Positions 19,925-27,233 of a stretch of 64,000 nucleotides of DNA are shown in pieces (position 1 is the stretch's first letter; every line of letters begins with the position of its first letter). The position numbers and the translations under genes are program-made. Under the pieces are notes generated by a model. It was not told the DNA's origin, searched no databases, and saw only the letters and a program-made list of their open reading frames with translations. Source of the stretch: Paenibacillus amylolyticus. GTDB taxonomy: Bacteria > Bacillota > Bacilli > Paenibacillales > Paenibacillaceae. The stretch lies in NCBI RefSeq assembly GCF_003719335.1, contig NZ_RIAS01000001.1, forward strand, positions 620,001 to 684,000. Reading direction: 5' to 3'.

Positions 19925-20455
19925 TTAATCTTGCTCAATATAGCGCACAGGGATCACATCAGCCAGCCAAATACTCTCGTTGCCATGGTAAAAAAGAATA
20001 CCTTCACGTGCGGCCTGCCCGGCCTGAATGCGCAGAATGACAGGCTGATCATCTCGCCTTTGTCCAACTTGACGTGCCGTATCCATATCAGCCGATAGAT
20101 GCACATACTGCCGTTGCCGTGGTTGCAAACCGTGCTCCATGATGGAGGACACAGCATGTACGGGTGTACCGTGATACAACAATTCGGGAGGTTGTGTAGC
20201 TATTTTGGATATTTTTTGCGGTGTGGAATGACCATAAAGTGCACGAATTCGTCCAGCATTGATCTCGTGCCTTTTTTTCTCCGAAACTGCAATCATATGT
20301 TCCAGGTCATTTTCTGTTACATTCCGCCACCCCGGGCTTTCGTGCAAAGCGACGAGCAGTTGTGACATCTCTACCCATCCCTCTTCATCCAGCTCAAGCT
20401 CGTATTCCCATGGTGCATGTCTCAATGCATAGGAAAGCTCTTTACTTAATTTCAT
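19925..20455 (-). CDS. kptA: RNA 2'-phosphotransferase KptA/Tpt1
   Basis: 176 residues from ATG 20455; a GTG at 20473 would add six. The N-terminal LSKELSYALRHAPW block is the KptA hallmark with its Arg-His pair. Later blocks LLYHGTP and YVHLSAD give the NAD-binding part. Members move an internal 2'-phosphate from RNA to NAD, giving ADP-ribose 1'',2''-cyclic phosphate. In bacteria no tRNA-splicing substrate is known. AAGGTGAG lies 13 nt before the ATG and none fits the GTG well, so the start is uncertain. It is the last gene of a tight four-gene operon, 28 nt after the Imm48-like gene. Confidence 0.9.
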   Translation of the reverse strand: MKLSKELSYALRHAPWEYELELDEEGWVEMSQLLVALHESPGWRNVTENDLEHMIAVSEKKRHEINAGRIRALYGHSTPQKISKIATQPPELLYHGTPVHAVSSIMEHGLQPRQRQYVHLSADMDTARQVGQRRDDQPVILRIQAGQAAREGILFYHGNESIWLADVIPVRYIEQD

Positions 20456-20483
20456 GTAGTCGATGTCTCTCACCTTCTCTCAT

Positions 20484-20924
20484 CTATCCTTGTTGCTGAA
20501 CTGCCGCCATAATCTCCTGAATGTTACGAGCAAGAGCTTCGTGATCCTCCTGTGTAAACTGGATATGTCCATTAATACCGCGATGAATAATCGTATTCAT
20601 CACTGGATGAGCCTCTTCATTGGATGCAACACGAATCAGGTCGTCAGCAAAATCAACCGCCTGCTGTTCACTGTAGTTGAATGGCTTGGTCAACATTCGG
20701 ATGCTCAGTGCATGAGCCTGGGGTTCGGCCAAACGGTCACGATGAGTAATGCTGTATACCGCACCAAAACCAAAAGCGGCAAGCACTTGACGTTGCAGTT
20801 CCGTCGTTTCTGCGAGTGGTGTGCCAATCAGTTCGCAGACCTGATCCACCATCTGTTCCAGTTCATGGGCTGCCGCGCCCAAAATAACATCATTCTTATC
20901 ATCCGTGTTCATAAAATCATTCAT
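20484..20924 (-). CDS. Imm48-like small protein
   Basis: 146 residues, acidic, alpha-helical in appearance, no signal or membrane segment. The central part (FGFGAVYSI, HALSIRMLTK, FNYSEQQAVDFAD, NTIIHRGINGH) resembles the Imm48 immunity-protein family as I recall it; this is from memory and not certain. ATG 20924 overlaps the stop of the upstream nucleotidyltransferase gene (8 nt), with GGAG 9 nt upstream, so translation is coupled; the upstream in-frame ATG at 21002 lies deep inside that gene and is unlikely. The position directly after a toxin-like gene fits an antitoxin or immunity role, but no experiment supports it. Confidence 0.6.
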   Translation of the reverse strand: MNDFMNTDDKNDVILGAAAHELEQMVDQVCELIGTPLAETTELQRQVLAAFGFGAVYSITHRDRLAEPQAHALSIRMLTKPFNYSEQQAVDFADDLIRVASNEEAHPVMNTIIHRGINGHIQFTQEDHEALARNIQEIMAAVQQQG

Positions 20925-21891
20925 ATTCACATTCTCCGTTCTGTGCTTTATTCCATGTTGGGGACGGCAGGTGTTTGAAAGCTTCCTGATGAATGCCCGC
21001 ATGATTCATTGCTTTCCGCAAACGGGTCGCCACTTCCATAAAATAAACATCGGGCAACCGGTCACCAGCGAGCTGTTTCAGTTGATCGTCATTTTCCAGA
21101 TCGCGATATAATGCACGCAGATCTTCTACTAGTATTTTCTTCATATCTTCCGTTGTAATCCAATGCGACATGCTGCATTCGTTTACAAGCGTCTGCAGCG
21201 TTTCATCCACAGCCTGCCTGTCATACAACATGTGCGATACTAAATATTGCAAATCATAGAGATCCTTGAATCTGGGCCTCACAATCGTCTGATGCAGCTT
21301 CCAAGCCACTTGAGTGGAGAGCGGTACAGTCCACGGTACTACAAAAGACTCTCCCCGTAACGGCTGATAGTTTAACGGGACAGGCTCCGCATCCAGCTTC
21401 AGGTTGAATGAAACGTCGAGAAAAAGCTCGTCCTCATACCGATTCCCTTCACTGGATTCACTCTGAATGGCATAAGCAATATCCGTATTCACTGTCGGAA
21501 AGTCCTCGTCCATTGCATAGTCAATCTCACGCCAGAAAGGATTCTCCCGAAAGCTGCGAAAATGAATCCCGTCGTTCAGATCAAGTTCAGTCACCTGAAT
21601 CATCCAATCCGTAAAAATCTGCTTGGCCTGATCCGCGTGTTCAATCGTACCTTTATACAAAAAATCAATATCCTCTACATGTCGCAAACTTTGGTTCTCC
21701 AAATATTGTCTCGTTAACAGGCTGCCTTTCAAAATAAAAGATGAATTGACTAGCGTAGCCCGTTTCAATAGAGCTTCCAATACAACAATCAGTCTCTCTT
21801 CTTCATTGAAGCGATGCATCGGTATCTCATTCCCGTTCCCCGTCACAATTCTTCCCCCATTCTTCATCTTAAACGGATCAGGCAGATTCAA
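20917..21891 (-). CDS. AbiEii/MenT-type nucleotidyltransferase, toxin-like
   Basis: Up to 324 residues. FILKGSLLTR followed by HVEDIDFLY is the nucleotidyltransferase signature of the AbiEii/AbiGii/MenT family (G-S ... D-I-D metal site near residues 53-75). KDLYDLQYL near residue 222 matches the family's C-terminal K-D-x-x-D-L motif. Characterised members add nucleotides to tRNA 3' ends or act as abortive-infection toxins. The start is unclear: a TTG directly after the stop of the upstream gene at 21891, or ATG at 21867 or 21819, none with a good ribosome site, suggesting re-initiation. No AbiEi-type antitoxin is present; an Imm48-like gene and kptA follow instead. Confidence 0.75.
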   Translation of the reverse strand: MNLPDPFKMKNGGRIVTGNGNEIPMHRFNEEERLIVVLEALLKRATLVNSSFILKGSLLTRQYLENQSLRHVEDIDFLYKGTIEHADQAKQIFTDWMIQVTELDLNDGIHFRSFRENPFWREIDYAMDEDFPTVNTDIAYAIQSESSEGNRYEDELFLDVSFNLKLDAEPVPLNYQPLRGESFVVPWTVPLSTQVAWKLHQTIVRPRFKDLYDLQYLVSHMLYDRQAVDETLQTLVNECSMSHWITTEDMKKILVEDLRALYRDLENDDQLKQLAGDRLPDVYFMEVATRLRKAMNHAGIHQEAFKHLPSPTWNKAQNGECEYE

Positions 21892-22473
21892 TCAGATCCA
21901 GCCCCGATCCAATTCTTCCCGACTATCATATATACACAGTTCATATTGTTGTTTGAGAAGTTCTATCTGGTTAGATTGCAAAATGGTATGAATCTCTTCC
22001 ACACTGTCATAAAAGTGATCCGCATGTTCATATTCTCGCACAGTCACAAACCTTATACTGCCATCCTTATGGAGCGAATTACGGGAGATATGTCCCTCTG
22101 TCCCCGCAAATATATGCTTCAGCCTATTCACATCTTCGACTTGAACCTTACCATGCCACTCAAAATAAGGTCTGGACTGAGGCACCATCGGTTGTTTAAA
22201 AAACCGTTCCTCCCTGGCCGGTATCTCCACTTTGATCCGTACCACAGTAAACCCGTTATTCCTAAACGTTATTGAAATCTCTTCAATGACACGCTGTACA
22301 TCCTGAAAATACTCGCTATGGACAATGCCCGTAATCATCGGTTGATGGATGTGCTCTCCCTGATCAAGTTCGATCAGGACCGGTTTTACGTTCTCTTCGT
22401 CACAGACACGGATAAAAGTTTGCGTTTCTTGCGGGCTCAGGTCACTTAGGGTAACATGAAATTCAAACTCCAT
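21892..22473 (-). CDS. Unknown protein with two similar halves, partner of the nucleotidyltransferase
   Basis: 193 residues, cytosolic. I do not recognise a named family. Residues 1-88 and 100-185 each begin with a short beta-rich stretch (EFEFHVTLSD and PYFEWHGKVQVED), then a helix and a second beta/helix unit, as if a ferredoxin-like fold were duplicated. This is a visual impression only. ATG 22473 has AGAGGG about 9 nt upstream. The stop abuts the possible TTG start of the nucleotidyltransferase without spacer, so the two are an obligate pair. As first gene of the operon it could be a substrate adaptor or antitoxin. Confidence 0.65.
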   Translation of the reverse strand: MEFEFHVTLSDLSPQETQTFIRVCDEENVKPVLIELDQGEHIHQPMITGIVHSEYFQDVQRVIEEISITFRNNGFTVVRIKVEIPAREERFFKQPMVPQSRPYFEWHGKVQVEDVNRLKHIFAGTEGHISRNSLHKDGSIRFVTVREYEHADHFYDSVEEIHTILQSNQIELLKQQYELCIYDSREELDRGWI

Positions 22474-22554
22474 TTGTTATAACCCTCTTTCCTCCAACGT
22501 GCTTATGCTAAATTAAATTAAATCTACCTTTATTATAGTAAAACCCAAAATAGT

Positions 22555-22594
22555 AAAAAAACCAAATCTTCTCTGCAGATAGAGTCGATTTGGT
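22555..22594 (-). terminator. Terminator after the protein-kinase gene
   Basis: ACCAAATC and GATTTGGT pair around an 18-nt loop. On the minus strand the stem is followed by a run of T (the A-run at 22555-22560), separating the kinase gene from the kptA operon. Confidence 0.7.
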
Positions 22595-22661
22595 CTCATT
22601 TAAACACCACAGCTACATACGCAGCACAGTCTTGCTCCACTTTCATTGAAACTCACCACGG

Positions 22662-23651
22662 TCAGGCCGTCTCATGCTGCTTCTTCGGCTCTGACTCATA
22701 GACCTGGGTGTGCTCATTTTTCTCATGCATCCACTCCATCATACCTGGTTTGCGAACCTTCCACACCAAGGCCTGAATGCGAAGCGATCTTCTCACCCAA
22801 AACAGAGAGGTACAGCGCTTCTCCGAACGCACCATAAGTCCCCAATGAATTACTCGGGCAAGCCACGGATTGACATATTCATTGTGCTTGCGCACGGATG
22901 GCAATTCATCTTGGAATAAACGTTGCTTCACATCCATGGGCGGCTGACCACAAGTCCAGTAATGAAGCAAGGCGGACAGACTATAGATATCTGACATCGG
23001 TCCCTGAACCGCTTTCTCGGAATAAAATTCAAGCGGCGAATACCCTTTAGAGGTGAAAATCGCCTGTTTTGCTCCGGTCTGCATCGGCCAGCGCACAGCT
23101 GCACCAAAGTCCAGCAATTTGGGCGATCCATCCTCCATCACCATGACATTGGAAGGTTTGACATCCCGGTGGAGAATGCCTTGTTTATGAATATAATCCA
23201 GCGTATCCACCAGCGGCAGCAGCGTATCGGTAATAAACTCGGGCTGCAATGCATGGTTACGTTCCTGTAAATAATCGGTCAAGATCATGCCGGTACAATA
23301 TTCTGTGATCAGATATCCCGTATCATTGGCCTCGAAATGATCCACATATGTAATAATGTGAGGATGGTTAAGAGATGACAACAACTCACCCTCCTGAAGA
23401 AATGCAGATAACAGTTCATGGAATTGCCCGCCATATCCTCGGGATGCACAATATACACTGCGCTTATCCGTCTGACGTGCAGCAATCCGATGGGGGAAAA
23501 ATTCCTTTATAGCGACTTTCGCACCTGTATGCCGATTCCGCCCAACATACACAATCGCTAATTCACTGTTAGTTAATACCTGTCTTACCTGATATGTATC
23601 ATTCAAAATGACATTGCGTTGCAAAGCCATATTCCAGTTATTTTTTCTCAT
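22662..23651 (-). CDS. Hanks-type Ser/Thr protein kinase, soluble
   Basis: 329 residues with a kinase domain over residues 15-260: ATP lysine in VAIKEFF, catalytic loop HRDVKPSNV, and DFG in LLDFGAA, so the phosphotransfer residues are present. The glycine-rich loop is poor (LTNSELAIVYVG), as in some atypical bacterial kinases. No membrane segment or PASTA repeat follows; the basic C-terminus ends in a Glu/Lys/His-rich tail. ATG 23651 has AGAGGT 7 nt upstream. It is monocistronic, between a hairpin-rich leader and its own terminator. Substrate unknown. Confidence 0.85.
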   Translation of the reverse strand: MRKNNWNMALQRNVILNDTYQVRQVLTNSELAIVYVGRNRHTGAKVAIKEFFPHRIAARQTDKRSVYCASRGYGGQFHELLSAFLQEGELLSSLNHPHIITYVDHFEANDTGYLITEYCTGMILTDYLQERNHALQPEFITDTLLPLVDTLDYIHKQGILHRDVKPSNVMVMEDGSPKLLDFGAAVRWPMQTGAKQAIFTSKGYSPLEFYSEKAVQGPMSDIYSLSALLHYWTCGQPPMDVKQRLFQDELPSVRKHNEYVNPWLARVIHWGLMVRSEKRCTSLFWVRRSLRIQALVWKVRKPGMMEWMHEKNEHTQVYESEPKKQHETA

Positions 23652-23689
23652 CCCAAACCTCTTTTCAACCTTGTCGATCGGAAGACTTG

Positions 23690-23762
23690 CTATATAAGTT
23701 GAACTAAAGATTTTACACAGTCCTCTCCGTTAACGTGTAAAAGAGATGTTCAACTTATATAG
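23690..23762. repeat. Long palindromic hairpin, MITE-like, upstream of the kinase
   Basis: A perfect 15-bp inverted repeat, CTATATAAGTTGAAC (23690-23704) and GTTCAACTTATATAG (23748-23762), encloses a second inverted repeat, TTTTACAC and GTGTAAAA. The whole folds as a two-storey stem on either strand. It has no T-tail on the gene side, so it is not an ordinary terminator. It may be a small repeated palindromic element or a leader structure for the kinase mRNA. Confidence 0.65.
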
Positions 23763-23952
23763 ATGACTGTGTAATTGATCCTTAAACACTTCGCAAAATG
23801 AATCAAACCAGTTATCAGTTCATCGCTAACCATCTTTATAAACCATACACCACTGTTTGAAACATTTTTTTCGCGGAAAGTGCAAATTCGTTCAAGCTTC
23901 CGTTTTCTATATAAAAGATGTAAGCACTCTTCTATACATAGTATCGACAAAA

Positions 23953-23995
23953 GGGGCAGTTTCGTTAATTTGTTCGTAAAAATACGAACTGCCCC
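23953..23995 (-). terminator. Terminator of the alpha/beta hydrolase gene
   Basis: GGGGCAGTT pairs with AACTGCCCC, with an inner GTTCGTA/TACGAAC stem. On the minus strand the stem is followed by TTTTGTCG, 69 nt after the hydrolase stop codon. Confidence 0.75.
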
Positions 23996-24063
23996 ATGTT
24001 CCTATGCTAAGCATTGATGTCATCGTTTTTTATTAACTATTTGATCTTCGAAATACGATGCTT

Positions 24064-24933
24064 CTAATAGTGCTTATTTAAAAATTGCTGAATCTCCTCA
24101 TTCATCTCTCTTAGTACATCCTCAGAAGGGAAGTGACCTGTATCATATTTGATCGCCTGTACATTCGGAATAATTTTCTGAGCACGGTCAATACACTTAT
24201 CCCCTGGGAAAAAGACATCCTTCTCCCCCACTAGAAGTAATGTAGGCGAGGTATAATTTTCAAGTTCTTCTCGCTCTGCGAGTTTGGGCAGATCCTGCTC
24301 CAGGCTGACATATTTGAATATTTTGCCGATCAAGTTTTTATCCGCTTCCTTCATACAATGGCATGACAGGTTATCCGTAATCTTTTGCAAAGAAGCTGGC
24401 GAAGAAGTCATACGATACTTAACGAGTGGAAGTGTAATATCATGAGCGGTTTTCATTCTGGAGTTGACAGCAAGACCCGCGGGAGCTACCAGTACTGAGC
24501 ACGCAATACGTTCCGGAATATAAGTAGCTAATCTCAGAATGATGCCGCCGCCAAATGAAGGACCAATGAACGCACTTTGTTCAATATCGTAATGATCCAG
24601 CAGATCGGATACCCACATCGCCAAGCTGTCAAAACGAGCTGAAATGCTCGTTTCCTCGCTGTACCCGGGATGGCCAATCGTATCCGGCGCAATAATCCGA
24701 TAGGATTGAAATAAGGAAGAGAACCAGGACAGGGTCATCGGATTCACACAATTGCCACCCTGAAGAATAAATAACGGCTTACCATCTTCCGGCCCAGTCA
24801 GCAACACATGTGTTTTCCCAAAACGTGTCTCCACATACTCTCTTGTAAATCCTTCACCCAGCTCACTCAAATAAATTTCGTATTCTTCCAGAATACTGCT
24901 CTTGCCTTCTTCACTTTTATAAATGGAACTCAT
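24064..24933 (-). CDS. Alpha/beta-hydrolase fold protein
   Basis: 289 residues from ATG 24933, which has AGGAGG 6 nt upstream; the ATG at 24948 sits on the ribosome site and is rejected. The nucleophile elbow reads GPSFGGG near residue 120, the oxyanion region LQGGNC near residue 62, the acid in VGEKDVFFPG, and the catalytic His in DTGHFPSED. The full triad is therefore visible. It is cytosolic with no signal peptide. The substrate cannot be told from sequence; similar proteins include carboxylesterases and haloperoxidase-like enzymes. It is monocistronic with a strong terminator. Confidence 0.8.
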   Translation of the reverse strand: MSSIYKSEEGKSSILEEYEIYLSELGEGFTREYVETRFGKTHVLLTGPEDGKPLFILQGGNCVNPMTLSWFSSLFQSYRIIAPDTIGHPGYSEETSISARFDSLAMWVSDLLDHYDIEQSAFIGPSFGGGIILRLATYIPERIACSVLVAPAGLAVNSRMKTAHDITLPLVKYRMTSSPASLQKITDNLSCHCMKEADKNLIGKIFKYVSLEQDLPKLAEREELENYTSPTLLLVGEKDVFFPGDKCIDRAQKIIPNVQAIKYDTGHFPSEDVLREMNEEIQQFLNKHY

Positions 24934-25002
24934 GTCTGCCTCCTGCAATGTGTACTCATCTCACCTATTCCAGTGATCAAAATCCGGATATTCCCGGCCC
25001 AA

Positions 25003-25040
25003 AAAGATAAAGAGGGCCTGTGAAAAATGACAGGCTCCTC
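25003..25040 (-). terminator. Terminator of the RNase H gene
   Basis: GAGGGCCTGT and ACAGGCTCCTC pair imperfectly around an AT loop. On the minus strand TTTATCTTTTT follows the stem, about 110 nt beyond the RNase H stop. Confidence 0.65.
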
Positions 25041-25146
25041 CATATGTGCGACTTATCATATGCTGATGATTATAGAATGGAAATTGGAAATTGTAAATAT
25101 CGTTTCTAATAGACGAGCTTATCTTTTTTAAACTCAAGTGGAAGTA

Positions 25147-25800
25147 TCACTTCCGACCGTAATCTGCCTTGATCTCGCCCCACTGTTTTGTCTGCCATTT
25201 GAGCACTTTATTGGTGTACGTATTCGTGCGAAGCCACTGCTCCGCCCGGTCAATCATTAACCAGATTTCTTCCGTTGAGTTGTCACGTGGCAGTGTTGTC
25301 GCAACTTTTTTTTGTTTCAGCCATTTCATCGCATTGACCGAATCGGTGTAGACCGTTTTGTTACTACCTTCTTTTTTGAGATATGCCAGCGCATGCACAA
25401 TCGCCAGAAATTCCCCCAAATTATTGGTGCCTTTTGATATCGGCCCGACGGAAAAAAGCACCTCACCTGTGCGAGTATCCACACCTTTGTATTCTACTGG
25501 TCCTGGGTTGCCTCGTGTGCCTACATCAACAGAGATGCTATCATAGTCTATCTCCTCGGATGTCTCCATCCCGGCACTTCGCCCGCTACTACCGGGTCTC
25601 GACTTGGAAGCGCCACCTGCGCTTGAACCCCAGTTCCCCTTCCAGCCAGCACGATAAGCCGCTTCGGCAGCTTCCTTGGACTCATATGATTTATATTTGG
25701 CTCCGGCATATTGATCTGTCTGTGCTTTGCACGCCGCCCAAGTATCATATACGCCGGGTTGCTTCCCTTCCCATACCACGTAATATTTCTGCTTTGCCAT
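25147..25800 (-). CDS. Ribonuclease H with N-terminal RNA:DNA-hybrid-binding domain
   Basis: 217 residues. Residues 4-48 (YYVVWEGKQPGVYDTW, then YKSYESKEAAEAAY) form the caulimovirus-VI/RNase H1 hybrid-binding domain. A Gly/Ser-rich linker leads to an RNase H domain at 85-217 with all four metal ligands: Asp in SVDVG, Glu in NLGEF, Asp in YTDSV and Asp in KADYG. It cleaves RNA in RNA:DNA hybrids. ATG 25800 has AAGGAG 9 nt upstream. The domain order is the eukaryote-like RNase H1 order also found in Bacillota. It is monocistronic. Confidence 0.9.
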   Translation of the reverse strand: MAKQKYYVVWEGKQPGVYDTWAACKAQTDQYAGAKYKSYESKEAAEAAYRAGWKGNWGSSAGGASKSRPGSSGRSAGMETSEEIDYDSISVDVGTRGNPGPVEYKGVDTRTGEVLFSVGPISKGTNNLGEFLAIVHALAYLKKEGSNKTVYTDSVNAMKWLKQKKVATTLPRDNSTEEIWLMIDRAEQWLRTNTYTNKVLKWQTKQWGEIKADYGRK

Positions 25801-25991
25801 GCGTAACCGCTCCTTTGTTTACTGCATCAATACCCTATTGTAAACGAAGAAGTGGTTAAAATGAAAGTTTGTTATGGGCCTCAGCGTCAGAACAGAGTAT
25901 AACCAGAACGAATGAAGTGGGTATACTCCCTCTCATTCCAGAACATTCTAATAAACAGAGTACACACACCGGAAGAGAAAGGATGTTGTGC

Positions 25992-26618
25992 ATGGATTGG
26001 ATCTGGAAATCCGTCTTACTTGTTCTCATTGGTATGATCCTGCTGCGAATCGCAGGTCGCAAATCGATCTCTCAAATGAGTGTTGCAACAACCGTTATTA
26101 TGATCTCCATTGGAACAACGATTGTACAGCCGATTGCCAACCATGAATTAGGGAAAGCGATTGGCTCCGCAGCCGTGTTTATTGTAACATTGCTCATCGT
26201 AGAGCAACTACAAATGAAATTTAACTTTTTTGAACAGATAATGAGCGGACGCTCCAAGGTCGTTGTGGAGGATGGTAAAGTCATCATTCCGAATCTGAAA
26301 CGAATGCGGTATACGATGGATCAGCTAGAGATGCATTTAAGACAGGCAGGAATTAATAGTATAGAGGATTTGCAGACAGCCACGGTCGAACCTAACGGGC
26401 AACTCGGATATGTCCTGAAACGTCACGCTCGTCCAGTGACCGTTAGCGATCTGGAAGAGATTTTGCGTAATTACACCATTACAACTAAACCTGATACGGT
26501 TCAACAGCAAAAGATCAGTAAAAGCCAACCCACAAAGACGAGTACGAATTCGACTGACATTTTCGAAGAGGTCATCAAGGGAGACCACACTCACCCCATT
26601 AATCCCAAACTTCAATAA
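25992..26618 (+). CDS. DUF421 membrane protein, YetF/YkjA-like
   Basis: 208 residues. Two or three N-terminal membrane segments (WKSVLLVLIGMILLRIAG, then VATTVIMISIGTTIV and AAVFIVTLLIVEQL) precede a cytosolic DUF421 domain with the family's GRSKVVVEDGKVI and MDQLEMHLRQAGI blocks. The function of the family is unknown; some members are spore-envelope or stress proteins. ATG 25992 has AAAGG 8 nt upstream; the in-frame ATG at 25983 touches that ribosome site and is less likely. The C-terminal 45 residues are polar and Thr/Lys/Gln-rich. Confidence 0.8.
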   Translation: MDWIWKSVLLVLIGMILLRIAGRKSISQMSVATTVIMISIGTTIVQPIANHELGKAIGSAAVFIVTLLIVEQLQMKFNFFEQIMSGRSKVVVEDGKVIIPNLKRMRYTMDQLEMHLRQAGINSIEDLQTATVEPNGQLGYVLKRHARPVTVSDLEEILRNYTITTKPDTVQQQKISKSQPTKTSTNSTDIFEEVIKGDHTHPINPKLQ

Positions 26619-26642
26619 ATACACTGCTTGCTTTATAAAAAA

Positions 26643-26695
26643 AGCGATAATAGATCACACCCTGGTAAGCCATATCTCTATCGCTCAAACCAGGG
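26643..26695 (+). other. Interleaved inverted repeats after the DUF421 gene (possible pseudoknot/terminator)
   Basis: AGCGATA (26643-26649) pairs with TATCGCT (26679-26685), and CCCTGGT (26660-26666) pairs with ACCAGGG (26689-26695). The partners interleave, the arrangement of an H-type pseudoknot or two exclusive hairpins. There is no T-run, so it is a poor Rho-independent terminator. Confidence 0.4.
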
Positions 26696-26722
26696 CGGCC
26701 TATATCAATTTGAATGAGTCAC

Positions 26723-26751
26723 TTGACATTAGTTTGATATCAAATTATATT
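26723..26751 (+). promoter_or_regulatory. marR promoter with operator between -35 and -10
   Basis: TTGACA (26723-26728), 17 nt, TATATT (26746-26751). The dyad TAGTTTGATATCAAATTA (26730-26747) fills the spacer. A near-copy (26730-like, at 27196-27213) precedes the hydrolase gene. The arrangement implies autorepression by the MarR protein. Confidence 0.75.
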
Positions 26752-26757
26752 ACAAAT

Positions 26758-27180
26758 ATGAAAACAAGAGATGCTGTTTCACTTATATCCAAAATTAAAG
26801 AGAAAACCAGTCGTTTTATTTTGACCGAAATGGCGGCACAGGGCATTCACGATCTCGCTACATCTCATGGAGATATCATCTACGCACTTTACAATCATCA
26901 GCGGTTGACCATGGCGGAGATTGCAAAGAACATTCGCAAAGATAAATCGACGGTAACCGCACTTGTGGATAAATTGGTGCGAACCGGATACGTCGCCAAA
27001 GAGCGAGATGCAACTGATTCACGCATCCTCCATGTAGCTTTAACACCCAAAGGCGAAGCATTACAACCGATTTTCGAGAATATTTCACAGCGATTGCTGG
27101 ACACCTTCTATACGGGCGTTACAGACGATGAGAAAAATGAACTGCTTCGCATTCTGATCAAAATACACGATAACTTTTAA
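26758..27180 (+). CDS. MarR-family transcription regulator
   Basis: 140 residues from ATG 26758. The winged-helix core shows the MarR pattern: HGDIIYALYN, then LTMAEIAKNIRKDKSTVTALVDKLVRTG as recognition segments (helix-turn-helix near residues 48-85), then the wing with ERDATDSRILHVALTPKG. A TTG at 26710 would add 16 residues but lies upstream of the promoter. The ATG comes about 7 nt after the -10 box and has no ribosome site, so the transcript looks leaderless. Two matching operators, in its own promoter and before the hydrolase, suggest it controls itself and that gene. No conserved cysteine typical of OhrR is visible near the N-terminus. Confidence 0.85.
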   Translation: MKTRDAVSLISKIKEKTSRFILTEMAAQGIHDLATSHGDIIYALYNHQRLTMAEIAKNIRKDKSTVTALVDKLVRTGYVAKERDATDSRILHVALTPKGEALQPIFENISQRLLDTFYTGVTDDEKNELLRILIKIHDNF

Positions 27181-27195
27181 TTTTTTTTGGATTAA

Positions 27196-27213
27196 TAGTT
27201 TTATATCAAACTA
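27196..27213 (+). promoter_or_regulatory. Second MarR operator, upstream of the hydrolase gene
   Basis: TAGTTTTATATCAAACTA differs from the perfect dyad TAGTTTGATATCAAACTA by one base, as does the copy in the marR promoter by another. It lies 21 nt before the hydrolase start. Confidence 0.7.
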
Positions 27214-27233
27214 AATTCCCGAGGAGGATTTAT

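Noticed and set aside
23750..23950. 66-codon minus-strand frame between the kinase and hydrolase genes
   Set aside because: It runs into the palindromic element, has no ribosome site and no recognisable coding pattern.
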